This document shows, piece after piece, positions 11,641 through 24,581 of a DNA stretch of 64,000 nt. The stretch's first letter is position 1; each line of letters begins with the position of its first letter. Origin of the DNA: Chinchilla lanigera (lineage: Eukaryota; Chordata; Mammalia; Rodentia; Chinchillidae); the NCBI RefSeq assembly GCF_000276665.1, contig NW_004955435.1:2642615-2706614 (forward strand), given 5' to 3'. A model generated the notes under the pieces. It was not told the DNA's origin, made no database searches, and was given only the letters and a program-made list of their open reading frames with translations. The translations under genes and the position numbers were made by a program.

Positions 11641-11942
11641 ACTCAGTCTTGGAGCCCCCACTGGCTGCCAGGGTTGCTGCCAACGCCCACAGCTTCACTC
11701 CCCACTCCGCACTCATCTGCGTCCACCCAACTGGACTGGCTCCACCTACCCACCACTTGCACTTGGCCACAGAGGCCCTCCCTCCAGAGCCTTCTGCTTC
11801 GGTACAGGTCAGATGGTGTCATCTAATGCCCACCTGAGATGACTGTCAGCAGTTCTTTCTGAGTTCCACATTTTGACTCAGGGAAACCTGGACAGTCAGC
11901 CCTGACAAATGACTTTCCACTGCCTTTCCAAAAGTCATCTCT

Positions 11943-12110
11943 CGGGCTAGGCGTGGTGGCTCACACCTGTAATCTCAGCACTCAGGAGGCTGAGGCAGGA
12001 GGATCACTGAGAGTTCAAGGCCAGCCTAGGTTACACAGTGAGCTCAAGGCCAGCCCGAACTGCACAGTGAGACCCTGTCTCAAAAAGACAAAATAAATAA
12101 ATAAATAAAT
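11943..12110 (+). mobile_element. B1 SINE with internal duplication, inserted in the provirus
   Basis: A full B1 starts GGGCTAGGCGTGGTGGCTCA and ends in an (AAAT)n tail. The segment AGTTCAAGGCCAGCCTAGG is partly repeated as AGCTCAAGGCCAGCCCGAAC, the internal duplication typical of rodent B1. The target-site duplication is GTCATCTCT at 11934-11942 and GTCATCTTTC from 12111. It post-dates the provirus. Confidence 0.92.
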
Positions 12111-13089
12111 GTCATCTTTCCGAGAAAAAACCCAGTCAAGTGCTTCTCAAAGACATCAAAAAGGGAGCACAATGCCTATTAACCGCTGTTACCCAGAAAA
12201 CTGATTTTAAAAAAAAACACCTGATGTCCATAAGAAAATCCAGTCTGATAGATGACCACACCCTCTGGCTACAAGTTATAAGGCCTATGGACACAAAAAT
12301 AAATGCCCCCCCCCCATCTGCGAGACACAGACACCTGACTATCCAGGCTCATCCCAACCTGAACCTCTCCTCCCAGAGGCACGAGCTAAAGACTCACCTC
12401 TGGGCCCGGCCATCAAGCATGCTGCCTCACCGCAGCCCCATTTACCGTCAGATGTCACAGGGAGCACAAACAGGCATCAAGCCCACGTCAGCCCGTAAAT
12501 TACCTTGGGCAAGTCTCTGCGCAATCAACAAACTACCAGCTCACATTTTGCATTTCCCAACCGTACACTCTTTTTGAGCTGTTATTCAATTTCCACAAGG
12601 GTTTGGGAATGCTCCCACTGTTTCGGGGAGGTCCTAGCAGCAGATTTGGCTCTGGGACAGCCTGTTTCTCTGTCTTTCCAGCAATGTCATGGTCCCCTGA
12701 GGAAAAAAAAAAATGAGACTTCAAAATTGCAACATGTCTATAGACTGTGAAACTGCTAAAATATACCTCTCCTGCCTGTAAAGCCAGTTCAAGATCTCTG
12801 AGTTGCAAATGCCATGATGGTTGCCCTCTGTATACACTGCCTCAGTTTTCTGCCACCCACAACCTGCTGGTATACCTGTATGGACCTAAAGAAATGGAAA
12901 GACCCAAGTTCTGGACTCCAAAGTCAACTGACCTAGACTCAGTTTCTCAGAGTTCCAAAAATTTGTTTACCCTCTTTGGAGAAGCCCTTACAGCTGAACT
13001 TGCTAGTTTCCCAGCACAAAATATCACTACTCTTCTGATTAATGACACCCAAACTGCCTGCTAGAAAGACACAAAAGCTCTGCTGCAAT

Positions 13090-13535
13090 ATCCGGCAGAA
13101 ACTGGTTAAGGAAGGAAACTCCACGAATTTCTTGGAGCTGCTGACTTCCATACAATGTGGACTCTTGAATTCACAAAAACAATGATGCTTACTCAGACTG
13201 TCAGCCCTGGGAGCGCCCAGCGGCCTACCCGTGCAAACAGGTGGATCCAGTCGCTCAGTGCTGCCTCCCCCTTTGCCTTCACACTCTACACTGTCCTGAT
13301 CAAGAAAGCTGACAAGCTCACTTTAGGCCCAAGACCTCACTGTCCCAGTGCCACAGGCTGTACTGGACCTCCTGAATAGCTATAGACCACTCAGCCCTGC
13401 CACATATCTGCCCACCAAGTGGGGCCCACCAAACAACGGAAAAATAAACCCCCTGACAGATGCTGAGTACACCCTGTTTATAGATGGAAGGAGCTCTGTT
13501 AGGACAGGCTACATACACTGTATGCTGTGCTCACC
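13090..13535 (+). pseudogene. Degenerate pol remnant (RT thumb/connection to RNase H)
   Basis: Stretches in shifting frames resemble the end of gammaretroviral reverse transcriptase followed by the connection region (Ala-Asp-Lys-Leu-Thr at about 13305-13319). A proline-rich spacer and an Asp-Gly-Arg-Ser-Ser stretch at about 13482-13496 follow, where the first RNase H aspartate (Thr-Asp-Gly-Ser) is normally found. Frameshifts and stops break it, and RT palm motifs and integrase are not seen. The mixture of frames is why no single open frame covers it. Confidence 0.65.
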
Positions 13536-14269
13536 TTGGACAAACTTATTTTGGCCAAAGCTCTCCTACTACTGCTTCCTGTCCCTGTTTGGACACCAAA
13601 CTTCCTGTTGCTGCTACCAAGGACACCAAACCTACGCTCCTAAGCCCCCTCCAGGAATCCAACTGACTGAAACATCAACCCCAGCCAAAAACTATTCCCT
13701 GTACTCCAAGATCAGAGCCAGACCTGCACCACTGTTTGCTCTGCAAGCTCAAGCCACAGTGCTGGCACCTGTACTGTGCACCCAACTCAGGCTTCAGGGT
13801 CTGTAACTGGCCCTGACTTCAGGCAATATAGTGGACTCTCCCCCATTTAAAGATATATAGATATATTTCACAGAAATGAAACATTAACCTTACAGAAGTA
13901 GTTTGTAACCAGTTAAATGACCAGTATACTGTAGACATTCCTGCACACAAAAATAACCCAGGTGTATACTAACTACTTGTACAAGTTTGAGAAATCCAGC
14001 CTTAGATCCACTGGAGAATTTATCTGGATATCTCCTCTGGGGTTCATTCTGAAGAAACAACATACTCAAAGCCCTGTTCTGGTCACTCCAGATACTGACC
14101 AGTCCATACATGGCTGAATATTGAAGACACCATTTACAGGATTGCTCCATACCTATTCCCCTTCATGTTTGTGCCTTGCTTCCCCACACCCCTACTAACC
14201 AAGGGTATTTTTTGCCCTAAACTCTGAGGATGGTTGGCCCAAGAGAACAGAGCAATCAATCAACCACTT

Positions 14270-14545
14270 GACCAAGATTTGATGAGTGTCCAAGGCACAC
14301 TGGACACTCTCCCAGATCAGATGAACTCCTACACTACATTGCCAGAGTAATGTTACAAAACAGGCAGGCCTAAATTATGTCTCTTCCTAAAACCAACTTA
14401 GGAAAAAACTCTGTAATAAGACAATCTTGGAGACCTTGGCTAGGGCCCATCCTAAGATCACTAACAACCCTAATATTACCACTACTTATTGGGCCTTGTC
14501 TCAAAAGATCACATGTAACACGCCCATCAAAGATTTACTGCAGAA
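14270..14545 (+). pseudogene. Degenerate env transmembrane-subunit remnant
   Basis: Just upstream of the polypurine tract, a decayed sequence shows the order expected for the retroviral TM protein: a heptad-like stretch (from about 14280), a Leu-Gln-Asn-Arg motif (14351-14362), and a hydrophobic membrane anchor at about 14430-14505 preceded by a Trp-Leu pair. Stops interrupt it. The surface subunit upstream (13540-14270) is not recognisable with confidence. Confidence 0.6.
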
Positions 14546-14563
14546 ACTAAAAGAGGGGGGAAA
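14546..14563 (+). promoter_or_regulatory. Retroviral polypurine tract
   Basis: ACTAAAAGAGGGGGGAAA lies directly before the TGTAACAG start of the 3' LTR, the position and composition of a plus-strand primer. Confidence 0.85.
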
Positions 14564-14896
14564 TGTAACAGAAGATGTCCCCCAATTCCCTGCAACCAGC
14601 TTCTCTGTTAGTTGCCCAAGTTATAGTTCTGGTTACAATTTCTGTTACTTGTGTTTCTTAGAAACTGCTGGTGACAGTGATGCATAATTGGTCGCTATGA
14701 TGAATACTGTAACAAGCAATCTCCAACTGACAAACCATTCTGCCTCTGTATTTCCTGTTTGCTTATCCCATATAAACCCTAGACCACCAGAGATCAGGAC
14801 CTGATATTTTGGGAATGATCCTGACCACTTCTCACTGATGTAAATAAATCTGCCTCCAAAACCTGGGGTGTCGTTTCAGTGTTACTGTTTGCCATA
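14564..14896 (+). repeat. 3' LTR of provirus
   Basis: The LTR starts TGTAACAG after the polypurine tract. It carries a TATA box (TATAAA, 14771-14776) and a polyadenylation signal AATAAA (14843-14848) about 70 bp downstream, which is the normal U3-R layout. It ends near GTTTGCCATA. The exact last base is uncertain by a few bases because the expected CA end is mutated or ambiguous. Confidence 0.88.
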
Positions 14897-14940
14897 GTAC
14901 TGGGACTACAAAAATCCACCACCACATATGACTTTTTAAA
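14897..14940 (-). mobile_element. B1 SINE, other half of the split copy
   Basis: ACTGGGACTACA then CCACCACCACATA continues the minus-strand B1 that breaks off at 10610, up to the expected 5' end of the SINE. Confidence 0.6.
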
Positions 14941-17900
14941 ATACTCTTACAGTGTAAATAAAACCAACTTCTTGACTCTTCATAGCAATGTATAAGAGCA
15001 CAGTTACCAATTTGATAACGAAGTTTCCACTGCAAGAATCTCTAGGGAATATATGAAGTAGCTCTTTAGAGGAAAAAGAACACATAGAATAAGAGAACAT
15101 AAATCTTTAAGTGTTTTAAGAAAAAAAGTAAATATATACAGTTTTACAAGTTCAAACTACCTCAGGAAATGGAGTATACATTCTGGTCTAGTAATACTTG
15201 TTTAATAAAACAGGCTGTTGACCTGCTGAAAAAAATAAAGCCAACTCTATTTCCTACTGTCCTTGGGGCTTAAAGAGGTACCCTCTCCCCAACAGCCTGG
15301 GTTCAAAGCTACTCACCCCTTTTTCTTTCCCTTCTGGAATTTCCCTTCTAGTTACTTGGAAAAGCATGCATGGAATTCATGGTACCAATCTGACCAGACG
15401 GATGCATGTTATATAAAGGGACACTGATTATAATGATTTCTCATAATTACTATTTTTTGAGTTGTTAAATACATACTAATAAAATAGCCAGTACACAAAA
15501 ATGTGCAATGTGCCCAGAAGAAGTTTCACAACAAAGAAAGGTTAGACAAACAATCCCTTTAATGGTTGCTTTTGTGTGAGAAAATGTACAACTTTGCTTA
15601 AAAATTGGAAAGGCATTAAGCTATTTGTAAAAGATAATATTTTATAATTTCATGGTGTTCTGATTTCAATAAACACAAAAACATTTATTAAATGTTGTGG
15701 CATAATGAGAATTAGATTCACATCTTATTGTTTAATAAAATCATTAAATGAGAATATAGCTAGCAGATTTCAGTTTGTCTATAGAAAGAAAATAACACAT
15801 ATCCTAGCCTTTCCAACAAGTTCCAAACACCAAAAAGTCCATTAAGCTTTTCACCTAATGAATATGCATAGTTCATTGGTTATTCTTATAGCATTTAACA
15901 TATTTTAAGAGGGATTTATTGCACATGAGACAGGTCAAAATTTGTCTTTTTGAGTATGCACAATAGATACAATATGTAACAAAACACACATGTTTTCTTC
16001 ACATAAAATGGTTGGGACCACTGCTTTATGATACACATATTATTCAAATGGAAGAAAATAATTACTTACATACACATTTGTGATTCAGTGCTTTCATTTA
16101 GGCAATGACACTCATCCATCAACAGTCTTTCATGCCATATGTTTTTATAGCAGTTCTCTAAATGCAAAACCTAAATATGCAGTGAGTTCCAAGCACATGA
16201 GCCACCACCATGTTTATCAATTATCTCTTTATATTGGTCAAGGAAATAGATGACCGTTCCTTATAAACAACAGGGTCCTGACTGCAACTTGATGATGAAC
16301 TCGTATGTCAATAATATGCCTCAGCCAAATTAAAAAACAAAAAGATTCAATTTATCTCCCAAAATATCTAACTTAAAACAATGGAAAAGAATTCATTGCA
16401 TGTAAATTTGTTACTCTAAACAGATGAAAGATAATTTTTGGAAAAGCATCGCTTTGTCTTTTTACACATTAGCAGACAGCACTTTACCAATTCTAAGAAA
16501 TCTGATGAATGGTACTTAGAAACACTAAAGATATTTCTAAAGAAATCCATGTAATCTCTGAAAGTACAAATGAGAAAATAACATATCATCTGAAAATGTG
16601 GACATTTGCAATTTGTAACTGGACATTAACCTACTGGGTGATATTTTTAAAGCACAAAGATAAAATGTGCTCTGTCCATTCTGAATTATTGTAATATTCT
16701 TATTTATAACCACCATCTGTCAAAGATTATCTTAACTTATACCAAGGGAACATGCATTAAATATTTATCCTCTTCATCTTAGAAATGTGCTCATACATAA
16801 GATCAGGGTCCTACTGAGGAGATATTAGTATTCCTCATTTTATTAGCACATCTCTGAATGAGACAGAATAGACACCTGAAGTTTACACCTGAAGTATAAC
16901 ATACCTTTTAGGCTGAAGAGTGTGATTTCTGAGGCCTGATATTAATTTACACTTCAGAGGCCAAAGATTTAGCTTATGCTATCTTGGCAACAAGCAGTTA
17001 CCACTTATTTTGTTTGCCCTAAAAATAGCAAAATTTTGCAAGAGGAGAGCTTGTTAAAATATAGCATATACCTGCAAGAATTTAGGTGGAAATAAAAAGC
17101 TAATGGAAGCCTAACCACTGAGGGGGAAAATTGTGTAAATTGCTCTTTTTTGCATGAAAGTTCCTATCTTCTAGACTAGTTAATCACTGCTTCATATTTT
17201 ATGCTTTATTTCCCTGAATTTGGAAGAAAAAATGCACAGGTCACTGTGAACTAAGAAGAGTCCTTAAAATATTCATGCAGCTTTCTATTCTCTGTACAAC
17301 AGTAATGAGAAAATTGAACATTTTGTTCAATTACAGGAAAGACTACTACAAATTTCAAGTTATATATGCACAAAAAATACCTAAATTCAGGAAGAACACA
17401 AAGCTCCCCCCTTATTTTGCAGATTATTCAGCATGACACTTTATATAATCAGTGAAAATACTTGAAAGCATAGCTTAATAAGCCATAATTGCATCTACAT
17501 CTAAGGCAAAACAAAATAAGTGAAACTTTTGTGCTAAACAGTGAAACAGAACATAAGACAACACTTTGAAAAAAAAAAAAAAAAGAAGTTTCAAGACACT
17601 ATATCAAAACTGCTGGCTTGAATTACCCACCTGCATTACAAGTGTGCATTTAGAACAGTGGCAGCCATCCATGGCAAGGGTCCCCTACTAGTCTGTAACT
17701 CACGCAGAAGAAAAGAGAAGTCTATTTACAAGATTCCACTTACCCTTAGGCAGCAAATACCAACCACTTTAAAGAACAATTCTTGCCAAAGACTCTAAGT
17801 CTAAGATACAAAATTCAAAATGATCCTTTTGCAATTTTTATGATGTCCTCCATTTGTTCAAAAAAGCTGTCTTAAGGGGAAATTCTGTACAAACAGAAAT

Positions 17901-18419
17901 TCAACTAAACAAAGATTTGGTAATATTGGAACACTTTTAAAAAACAGTTAATAATTCTCAAGTGTAATTTTCTGAAACTAGTACAAAACATTTACATATA
18001 AGGCTAAAATATGAAAGCATATTAAAACGGCATCATCATTAATAACTCTGCACAGAGCTTATTCTGCCACTGTACTTACTGATCACCCACTATCCACATC
18101 TGGAAGACACAGTTTAACTTTCAGATTCATTGAGAAGAATTATACTGTTGTAAAGAAATAGAGAGCTGAAATAATAATTGCAATAAAGTTTAACACCATC
18201 TTATTAGTAACATGTGCTGCATTTTCTTCAAAGCAAGTACCAACAGTCCCTCCCATTCCTGTCTCTCCTGCCCTTAAGTGTGCACGACTTTAGTAAGTTC
18301 TGGTGACCAGTCAGTGGTGGCAGAAACAGGGTCTCAGTTTTGAACTTGGTCTTAACAAAGAATGAACACTTCCTCTACTGCTCTGAATCCCCATACTGCA
18401 TGGTAAGATACTACCTAAG
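14941..18419. other. Unique AT-rich intron
   Basis: No gene and no repeat family were recognised here, apart from a plain A-run at 17569-17584. Confidence 0.5.
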
Positions 18420-18685
18420 TGTACTGCATGGTGGGGAGAGCAGAGGAACCCAGCCAAAACTGAGCACCACCTGTCAGCCATACGAGCAAGGCCATCTTAG
18501 CCCTTCTACCTGAGTGAGATCCCACATCACTGAAACCATGCATGCTAGCACCAGGCAAGGCAGCACACCCATACTCTGAGTCCAGCCAAATGACAGAAGT
18601 ATAAAAATAGTAAATTGCTGTTGTTTTAGGTTAGTAAGTTTTGGGATGGATGGCTCTGTACTGGTAGATAACAATCGATCATAAA
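18420..18685 (+). mobile_element. MLT1-type MaLR LTR fragment
   Basis: The end reads TTGCTGTTGTTTTAGGTTAG, then TAAGTTTTGGGATGGATGGC and GATAACAATC, like the conserved 3' end of MLT1 LTRs (TTGTTTTAAGCCA...AAGTTTTGGGGT...). The upstream part is diverged and the left boundary is approximate. Confidence 0.5.
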
Positions 18686-21600
18686 GAGGCCCACTATATC
18701 TAACCTGATTAACCTCAAAATACTCAGGTAATAGAGGTCGAAGTCAACTCACCTAAATTTTCATTTGGGACCAAATCATAGTACAAAGGAAAAAACACAA
18801 GATGTATTCCCAAGTTTAACATAAATCCTGTGGTTGAATATGACTCATCTTAATCAACACAAGAGATGACTGCATTAGTGGTACATATTAGCACCACCTT
18901 CAAGAGATCCACGGTGATCCCAGATCTGGTCAAGTTTCATATAGCAGCCTTCTGAGATATTCAATTAATTCATTAATCAATTTTAAAGCACTACCTACAC
19001 CCTATTTTCACAAATGAATGTAACTAAACCTTACCAGCTAAACCTTTTCAGAAATACATTAATTTTTGTTGTTTAATGTAGCCACTGACAATATGGGTGC
19101 CAAAAATAATTGAACATCTGTTATTTCTTTTATAAAACTGAATGATAAGCTGTTATTTACATATCTACTATTGATCAGTAGAACCCAAAACCTCCTATGG
19201 TAAATACCAGTAGTTTAACTTTGAGGAAATAGTTTACACATATGAATTTTAAGCTTTTACCCACAGAAAACATATTGTTTATTAGACATGCTAATCAAAT
19301 TTCCAATAGTCTCACAACTTTCTGCTTTTTTTCATCTCCCATACTTCTTTCCCAGCCCATGGGATCTCATGCTGGTTTGGGGTCCTTCTGTTACTTAACA
19401 ATTCTCTCAACTTCCCCCAAAAATAATATTTGAGTAACATGATCAAGTGTAGCATACATATGTCTTCTCACATACACCTCCCAAAGGAGTCACTGTCTGC
19501 AGATTACTCAACATCCTTCTCCAAATGAACACACTCAGGATCTGTGTACAGTCTCAGCTAGTTGTCAAAAAGAAAGCTTTAACATACAATGATGAATTTA
19601 TATATTGTTTTAAATCTTTATAGAGATGGATGGTTCTAAATATAAAGGATGGAGTCCTTCAATTCTGCGAGGGAGAAAATTAAGTCAAAGAACAGAAAAC
19701 AGGGCCCTGGCAGCACGGAATGGTGTACGTGAGAAGTGGCAGCTTAGCAGAAGGAACCAGGCTAATGAGGATCTATGTGAGCAGGAACTTGAGATCTGCA
19801 TTAGAAGCCTTCAATCCACTCCCTTGGGACATCCTCAGGAATATCTGCACGGCTAACTAACAATTTCTGAAAGGATATGCTTTCCTAGAGGTGGACAAAA
19901 ATGAACTTAGTCTCAAATTGAGTTTAGGCTTGAAAGACATTTGTTGACTCAGGTCACTTCATAATCATTTCAAACAACAAAAAGAATGTTGCTTCTGGGA
20001 GAGGTCACTTTTCTTGCATAAGAAGGAAACAAGTGATAGTAATATTTGAGTCACTAAGAGCTCTTTCTTAAACGTTCAATAGAATGACACAAAGCCCAGA
20101 GGGATTCTGCACCAGAGGACCCTGGAGAGAGCTGATTTTCTAGAGAATTTATGCATTTCAAGCAAAAATACAATATTTCCATAGAGAACATAGAATATTC
20201 GACTACAGTGTCATTATATAGTTCGCTTGCTTTTTTTGACATTTTCTTCAGAAAAATTGTCTATCTCTATCTGCAAAATGTTGGAAAATAATATATGTTG
20301 GACAAGTAAAAACAGTGGGGTTATTTTATAGCTTTTTATCATGTGGATATTATTTTTTACTTTACTCTTCTTTATAATGCCTCAAAACATTAGGCTCATG
20401 TAAATTCATACATTGAAAAAAAAGTAGAATTATAAGAAGGGCATTGTTTTGATCAAGATACTCTATTAGGAAAAAATCAATACATAGTGTAATCAAATTT
20501 GTAGGCATGATTAAATATGCACAATTATCACATGGTAATATTTCCTTCTTTAATATAACCTGAAATCAAGAAGTAGATTTGCAGTTAACTATTAAACTAT
20601 TGAGACGTATTTTATGAATAAACAAGTTACTCTCTGGAGCCCACATTTTTTCCATTAATGTTTATTCACTTAGTTGGTTTATCTAAAGAAGTCTAAATAA
20701 GAATTTAATGTACAACATGTATAAATACTTCTATCTTTCATATGACATCAAGATTACCCAGTTTCTTGCCAGGCACAATTTACATTTTGTAAGGAGTAAT
20801 TAATGCTTCATTTCTGTGAAATGCTTTCCATAGCATTGTAGGATTTCATAGTTTTGATCCCCTGTCACATGAAGGGGCCCACCCCCACCATTCTGACAAC
20901 TGAAAATGCCTTCACATATTATACACGCCCCCATTAAGAATTAAATAGTCCCTCAGGTAAAAGATACTAGACTCTTTCTATAATTCCAGAGGGAAAACAT
21001 CTTCACAAAACTAAAACCACTGAAACCTCTACTTAACTTGGAAACCATAACGATCTGCTTTTGCAACTGTAGCATTTGAAAGCTGAAATGAGTTTTATGA
21101 TCTAATGTCTGTATCAGTATAACTGCACTAGACATTTTTAAAGAAGTGAGAATTTTGCATTTGTCGTAATGTATAGAATTTCCAGGGAAATCACGCTAAA
21201 ACTAATAACTATATGATGGTCTATTTGTGTATTACTTGAAGCTCTTGTTTCTTTTGGGAAAAATAACATTTAAGTGATAATGAGCAGGATAAGCTAATTC
21301 ATCCCATTTAATATTATACTTTGTTGACAAGAAAGAAACAAATATGTTACACACCTGCCTACAGACATTTTAATCCCCGAAATCTGAGTTTAAACATGGG
21401 TTACAATATTTTTATAGGTCTTTCCTTTTCTGTTAAATTGTGGTGAAAGACACGGTAGTGTAACATAGAATTTTCTAAAGGAAAAAGAATAAAACAAAAT
21501 TTCAATAATTGTTCAATGATGCTCATGGATCCTAATATTGTGAATTTAAGAAATTAATTTCAGAAAATTATAAATATAAAAAAGATTCACACTCCTTAAT

Positions 21601-23138
21601 ATTTGTAAGCCAACAAGAATTTTTATATCTGGTAAATTCTATTGTGCACAATCATGATTTATATAATATAGAGCGGAGCTAGTTCCAATAATAATGGTAT
21701 GTTGCATACACACTAGACATAGGAAGGGCTACAGTGTAAAAAGATCTTAATCCTATAAACTATGCTGACACCAACTTAATCATATGACTTTGCTCATCCT
21801 TCAAAGAGAAAAAAAGAGAAAACAGCACTACTGAGCTCTTCAATCTGAATCAGACCCTTCTGGTGCTAAATATTTTGAGTATCTCTCTCACGTAGTCTTT
21901 GCTACCTATTTTAACCTATTAAACTTTTTATAATACATGCCAAAGTTAAATAATTAAATAAAAGAACTAATGTGTCTGCTTCATCACAACAGATCTTGTC
22001 TTTAGAAGGACACACAAGCAGGGAGCTTGAAGTGATGCTTTTGTTAACTCCTGCATGATCCTTACTAGGCCACCCCCCGCACACGTAACCTTGGTAACGC
22101 ACAGGCTCTACCTAGTGATTACAAGGCCAGCACGAGTGGAGTTCACTGCACAGCCACCTGAAACCGAATTCTGTTTGTTACCTCTTCAGCCTGTGCCAGA
22201 ACACTGGAAACTTGAGTCATGGCAAACATCGCTGAAAATCATATAATAAAATTAAACGTTTCCAATGGCATGGGGCGGCACTCCTAGATGTAAAGGCCAC
22301 CTGCGTCTTTGGGTTGTAAGGTGGACACAGCTGTGTTAGGGTGTTTCACTCATACATCTTTCAAGCCACACACCTATGGATGTTGCCAGTTCTGTTAGGT
22401 GGGTTTATAAATGAAAGTATTGTTGAAGTTTAAGGAGATTGTGTTCCCCGTCTCGAGGTCAGACACCTAGTTATAAGGCAGTTAGGAAATCATTTCTCTT
22501 TCAATCACACGAAATGAAACCCTTCATTCAACATGTGAGCTTAATTTTCTATGAGAACAACATTGTAATATATTAGTCTAATCAATACAGGAAAGATGTC
22601 ACTGTTTTAGTGCTTTGATATCTTTCATGTTTGGACATCCTAATTTGGACTTCAGGAGCATACATGAGAAGTCTTCCACTGACTGCACCATAATCCTTTC
22701 CACATGCCAATCTGGAAAGTAATCTCTACCAGGAATGACAAAGGGACTATGACCCCAAGAGGAGGGAAGTATAGGAGGGGCTCAGTACAGACATACAAGG
22801 AGGGAGGGAAGCAAGAACAAACGTCCCTGAGTAACGACGCACATTATCTGCTTGCCTTAGAGGTAAGAAGTATACTATCATTCCATGACATCTGTGGTAA
22901 TTTCACAGGGGCTCACATTAATGATCTCTCCCTCTATCCTGATAAATGTAAAATTACTGACACTACTGTATGTGCTGACCATAAGCTATTCTCTTGGTAA
23001 CAATTAGGTTACTAGAGAAGGAATGTACGCCATTACAACGGGCAGCAGTGAGACAATTACACAGTGAAAAGCTTACACCTAAAAACACATAAACCCGACA
23101 TCAACCCTGGAAAAACTACACGGCTTAACAACAGTTCT
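18686..23138. other. Unique intron
   Basis: No gene or repeat family was recognised. A 76-codon plus-strand frame at 19626-19856 lies in a slightly GC-richer patch but resembles no protein I know. Confidence 0.5.
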
Positions 23139-23514
23139 NNNNNNNNNNNNNNNNNNNNNNNNNNNNNNNNNNNNNNNNNNNNNNNNNNNNNNNNNNNNNN
23201 NNNNNNNNNNNNNNNNNNNNNNNNNNNNNNNNNNNNNNNNNNNNNNNNNNNNNNNNNNNNNNNNNNNNNNNNNNNNNNNNNNNNNNNNNNNNNNNNNNNN
23301 NNNNNNNNNNNNNNNNNNNNNNNNNNNNNNNNNNNNNNNNNNNNNNNNNNNNNNNNNNNNNNNNNNNNNNNNNNNNNNNNNNNNNNNNNNNNNNNNNNNN
23401 NNNNNNNNNNNNNNNNNNNNNNNNNNNNNNNNNNNNNNNNNNNNNNNNNNNNNNNNNNNNNNNNNNNNNNNNNNNNNNNNNNNNNNNNNNNNNNNNNNNN
23501 NNNNNNNNNNNNNN
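23139..23514. other. Assembly gap (376 N)
   Basis: A run of N ends directly at a GGAAA array, so the gap was probably caused by this simple repeat. Confidence 0.98.
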
Positions 23515-23728
23515 AGGAAAGGAAAGGAAAGGAAAGGAAAGGAAAGGAAAGGAAAGGAAAGGAAAGGAAAGGAAAGGAAAGGAAAGGAAAGGAAAAGAAA
23601 AGAAAAGAAGAAGGAGGGAAGGAAGGGAGGGATGGATGGAGGGAGAGAGGGAGGGAAGGAAGGAAGGAAGGAAGGAAGGAAGGAAGGAAGGAAGGAAGGA
23701 AAGAAGGAAGGAAGGAGGAAAGGAAAGG
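23515..23728. repeat. (GGAAA)n then (GGAA)n polypurine array
   Basis: About 75 bp of GGAAA pentamers grade through AGAAA and GGGA patches into GGAA tetramers. The array continues into the gap on its left. Open frames across it are artefacts. Confidence 0.95.
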
Positions 23729-23883
23729 CTTTTCTATGCTTGCTGTCCATTATCTGCTGACTGAACTAATTCAGATGAGCAGCAACTCATGATAAAATTA
23801 CTGGTCTATATTGAGCAATATAGTTTTCCTATCTTAAAAAGAATCAACGCAAGCCAAAAGGATGAAAACAAAAAATGTAATAC

Positions 23884-24003
23884 ATCATGAGACTGGCATT
23901 TCTTCCCAATTTTGAGAGAAAATAAAAACTCCTTAAAAAATGGTTAAGTCTCTTAAAAATATACTTCTGTTTTTCAAATGATCAAAATATATCTAGGAAT
24001 ATG
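23884..24003 (+). repeat. Imperfect direct repeat, copy A
   Basis: About 120 bp that start TCATGAGACT and include AAAATATATCTAGG recur with small changes at 24582-24700. I do not recognise the family; it could be two copies of an old transposon or a local duplication. Confidence 0.65.
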
Positions 24004-24061
24004 TGACTGTCTTCTCTATTTTCTCTCCTAAAATTATTATAATACAACCAGAAGCCATACA

Positions 24062-24112
24062 AACTCATGCATATGTATGTATACATACATATACACACAG
24101 ACATATACGTGC
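24062..24112. repeat. TATG/CATA-rich microsatellite
   Basis: Alternating ATGTATGTATACATACATAT and ACACAGACATATAC units make a short degenerate simple repeat with dyad symmetry. Confidence 0.7.
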
Positions 24113-24581
24113 TTCCATGAAAATCATGTATGCAAATAGCTATAGCTAGGTGACACTGAGATATAAGCAAAAATTCCAGAATTTTAAAAACCATTTTGCA
24201 TAAGGAAATGTATTAAAGAAGGAACATCATTTACTTTAGTAACTGATCTACTAACTTTAAAGTCACAGAAGGAGAAGTTGAATATTTGGACAAAAGTTAA
24301 TTTATATTTCTTCCTATTCTTTTTCAGAATAGTATTTTATATTAAAGTGAAATAGCTTATCTATAAGATATAGTAAGAAGGCCTGAATTAGAGGTCTTTA
24401 ATTAAAAGTTCATGCATCCTAAGGGACTGATTGCTTAATCACTGGTGGTAGAGGACGATTTTGTAGGCTCATCCTTTATATCCTTCATTTTTCAGGCTAA
24501 GTACAGTTTTAGGATAATAATAAATTGAGTGAGTATACTGTTTATACGAGCTAATATTTATTTTTGTGTAGTAAACCAATG

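Larger units (their letters stand above)
10611..14896 (+). mobile_element. Class I (gammaretrovirus-like) endogenous provirus, defective
   Basis: Two related LTRs (10611-10848 and 14564-14896) flank about 3.7 kb of decayed internal sequence. Recognisable parts, in order, are a leader and possible gag start (11506), a pol remnant covering the end of RT and the start of RNase H, an env transmembrane-subunit remnant, and a polypurine tract. Most of gag, the N-terminal part of pol, and integrase are missing or unrecognisable, and all frames are broken. A B1 SINE has inserted at 11943-12110. The host flanks look like a short duplication (GTGC on the left, GTAC on the right), as expected for 4-bp target-site duplication with one later mutation. 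No primer-binding site could be assigned. This is a fossil without coding capacity. Confidence 0.85.

Noticed and set aside
19626..19856. A 76-codon plus-strand frame with mixed composition
   Set aside because: No splice sites or known similarity; chance frame in a slightly GC-rich patch.
23064..23792. A 242-codon plus-strand and 223-codon minus-strand open frame
   Set aside because: Most of the length is N and the rest is the GGAAA/GGAA array.
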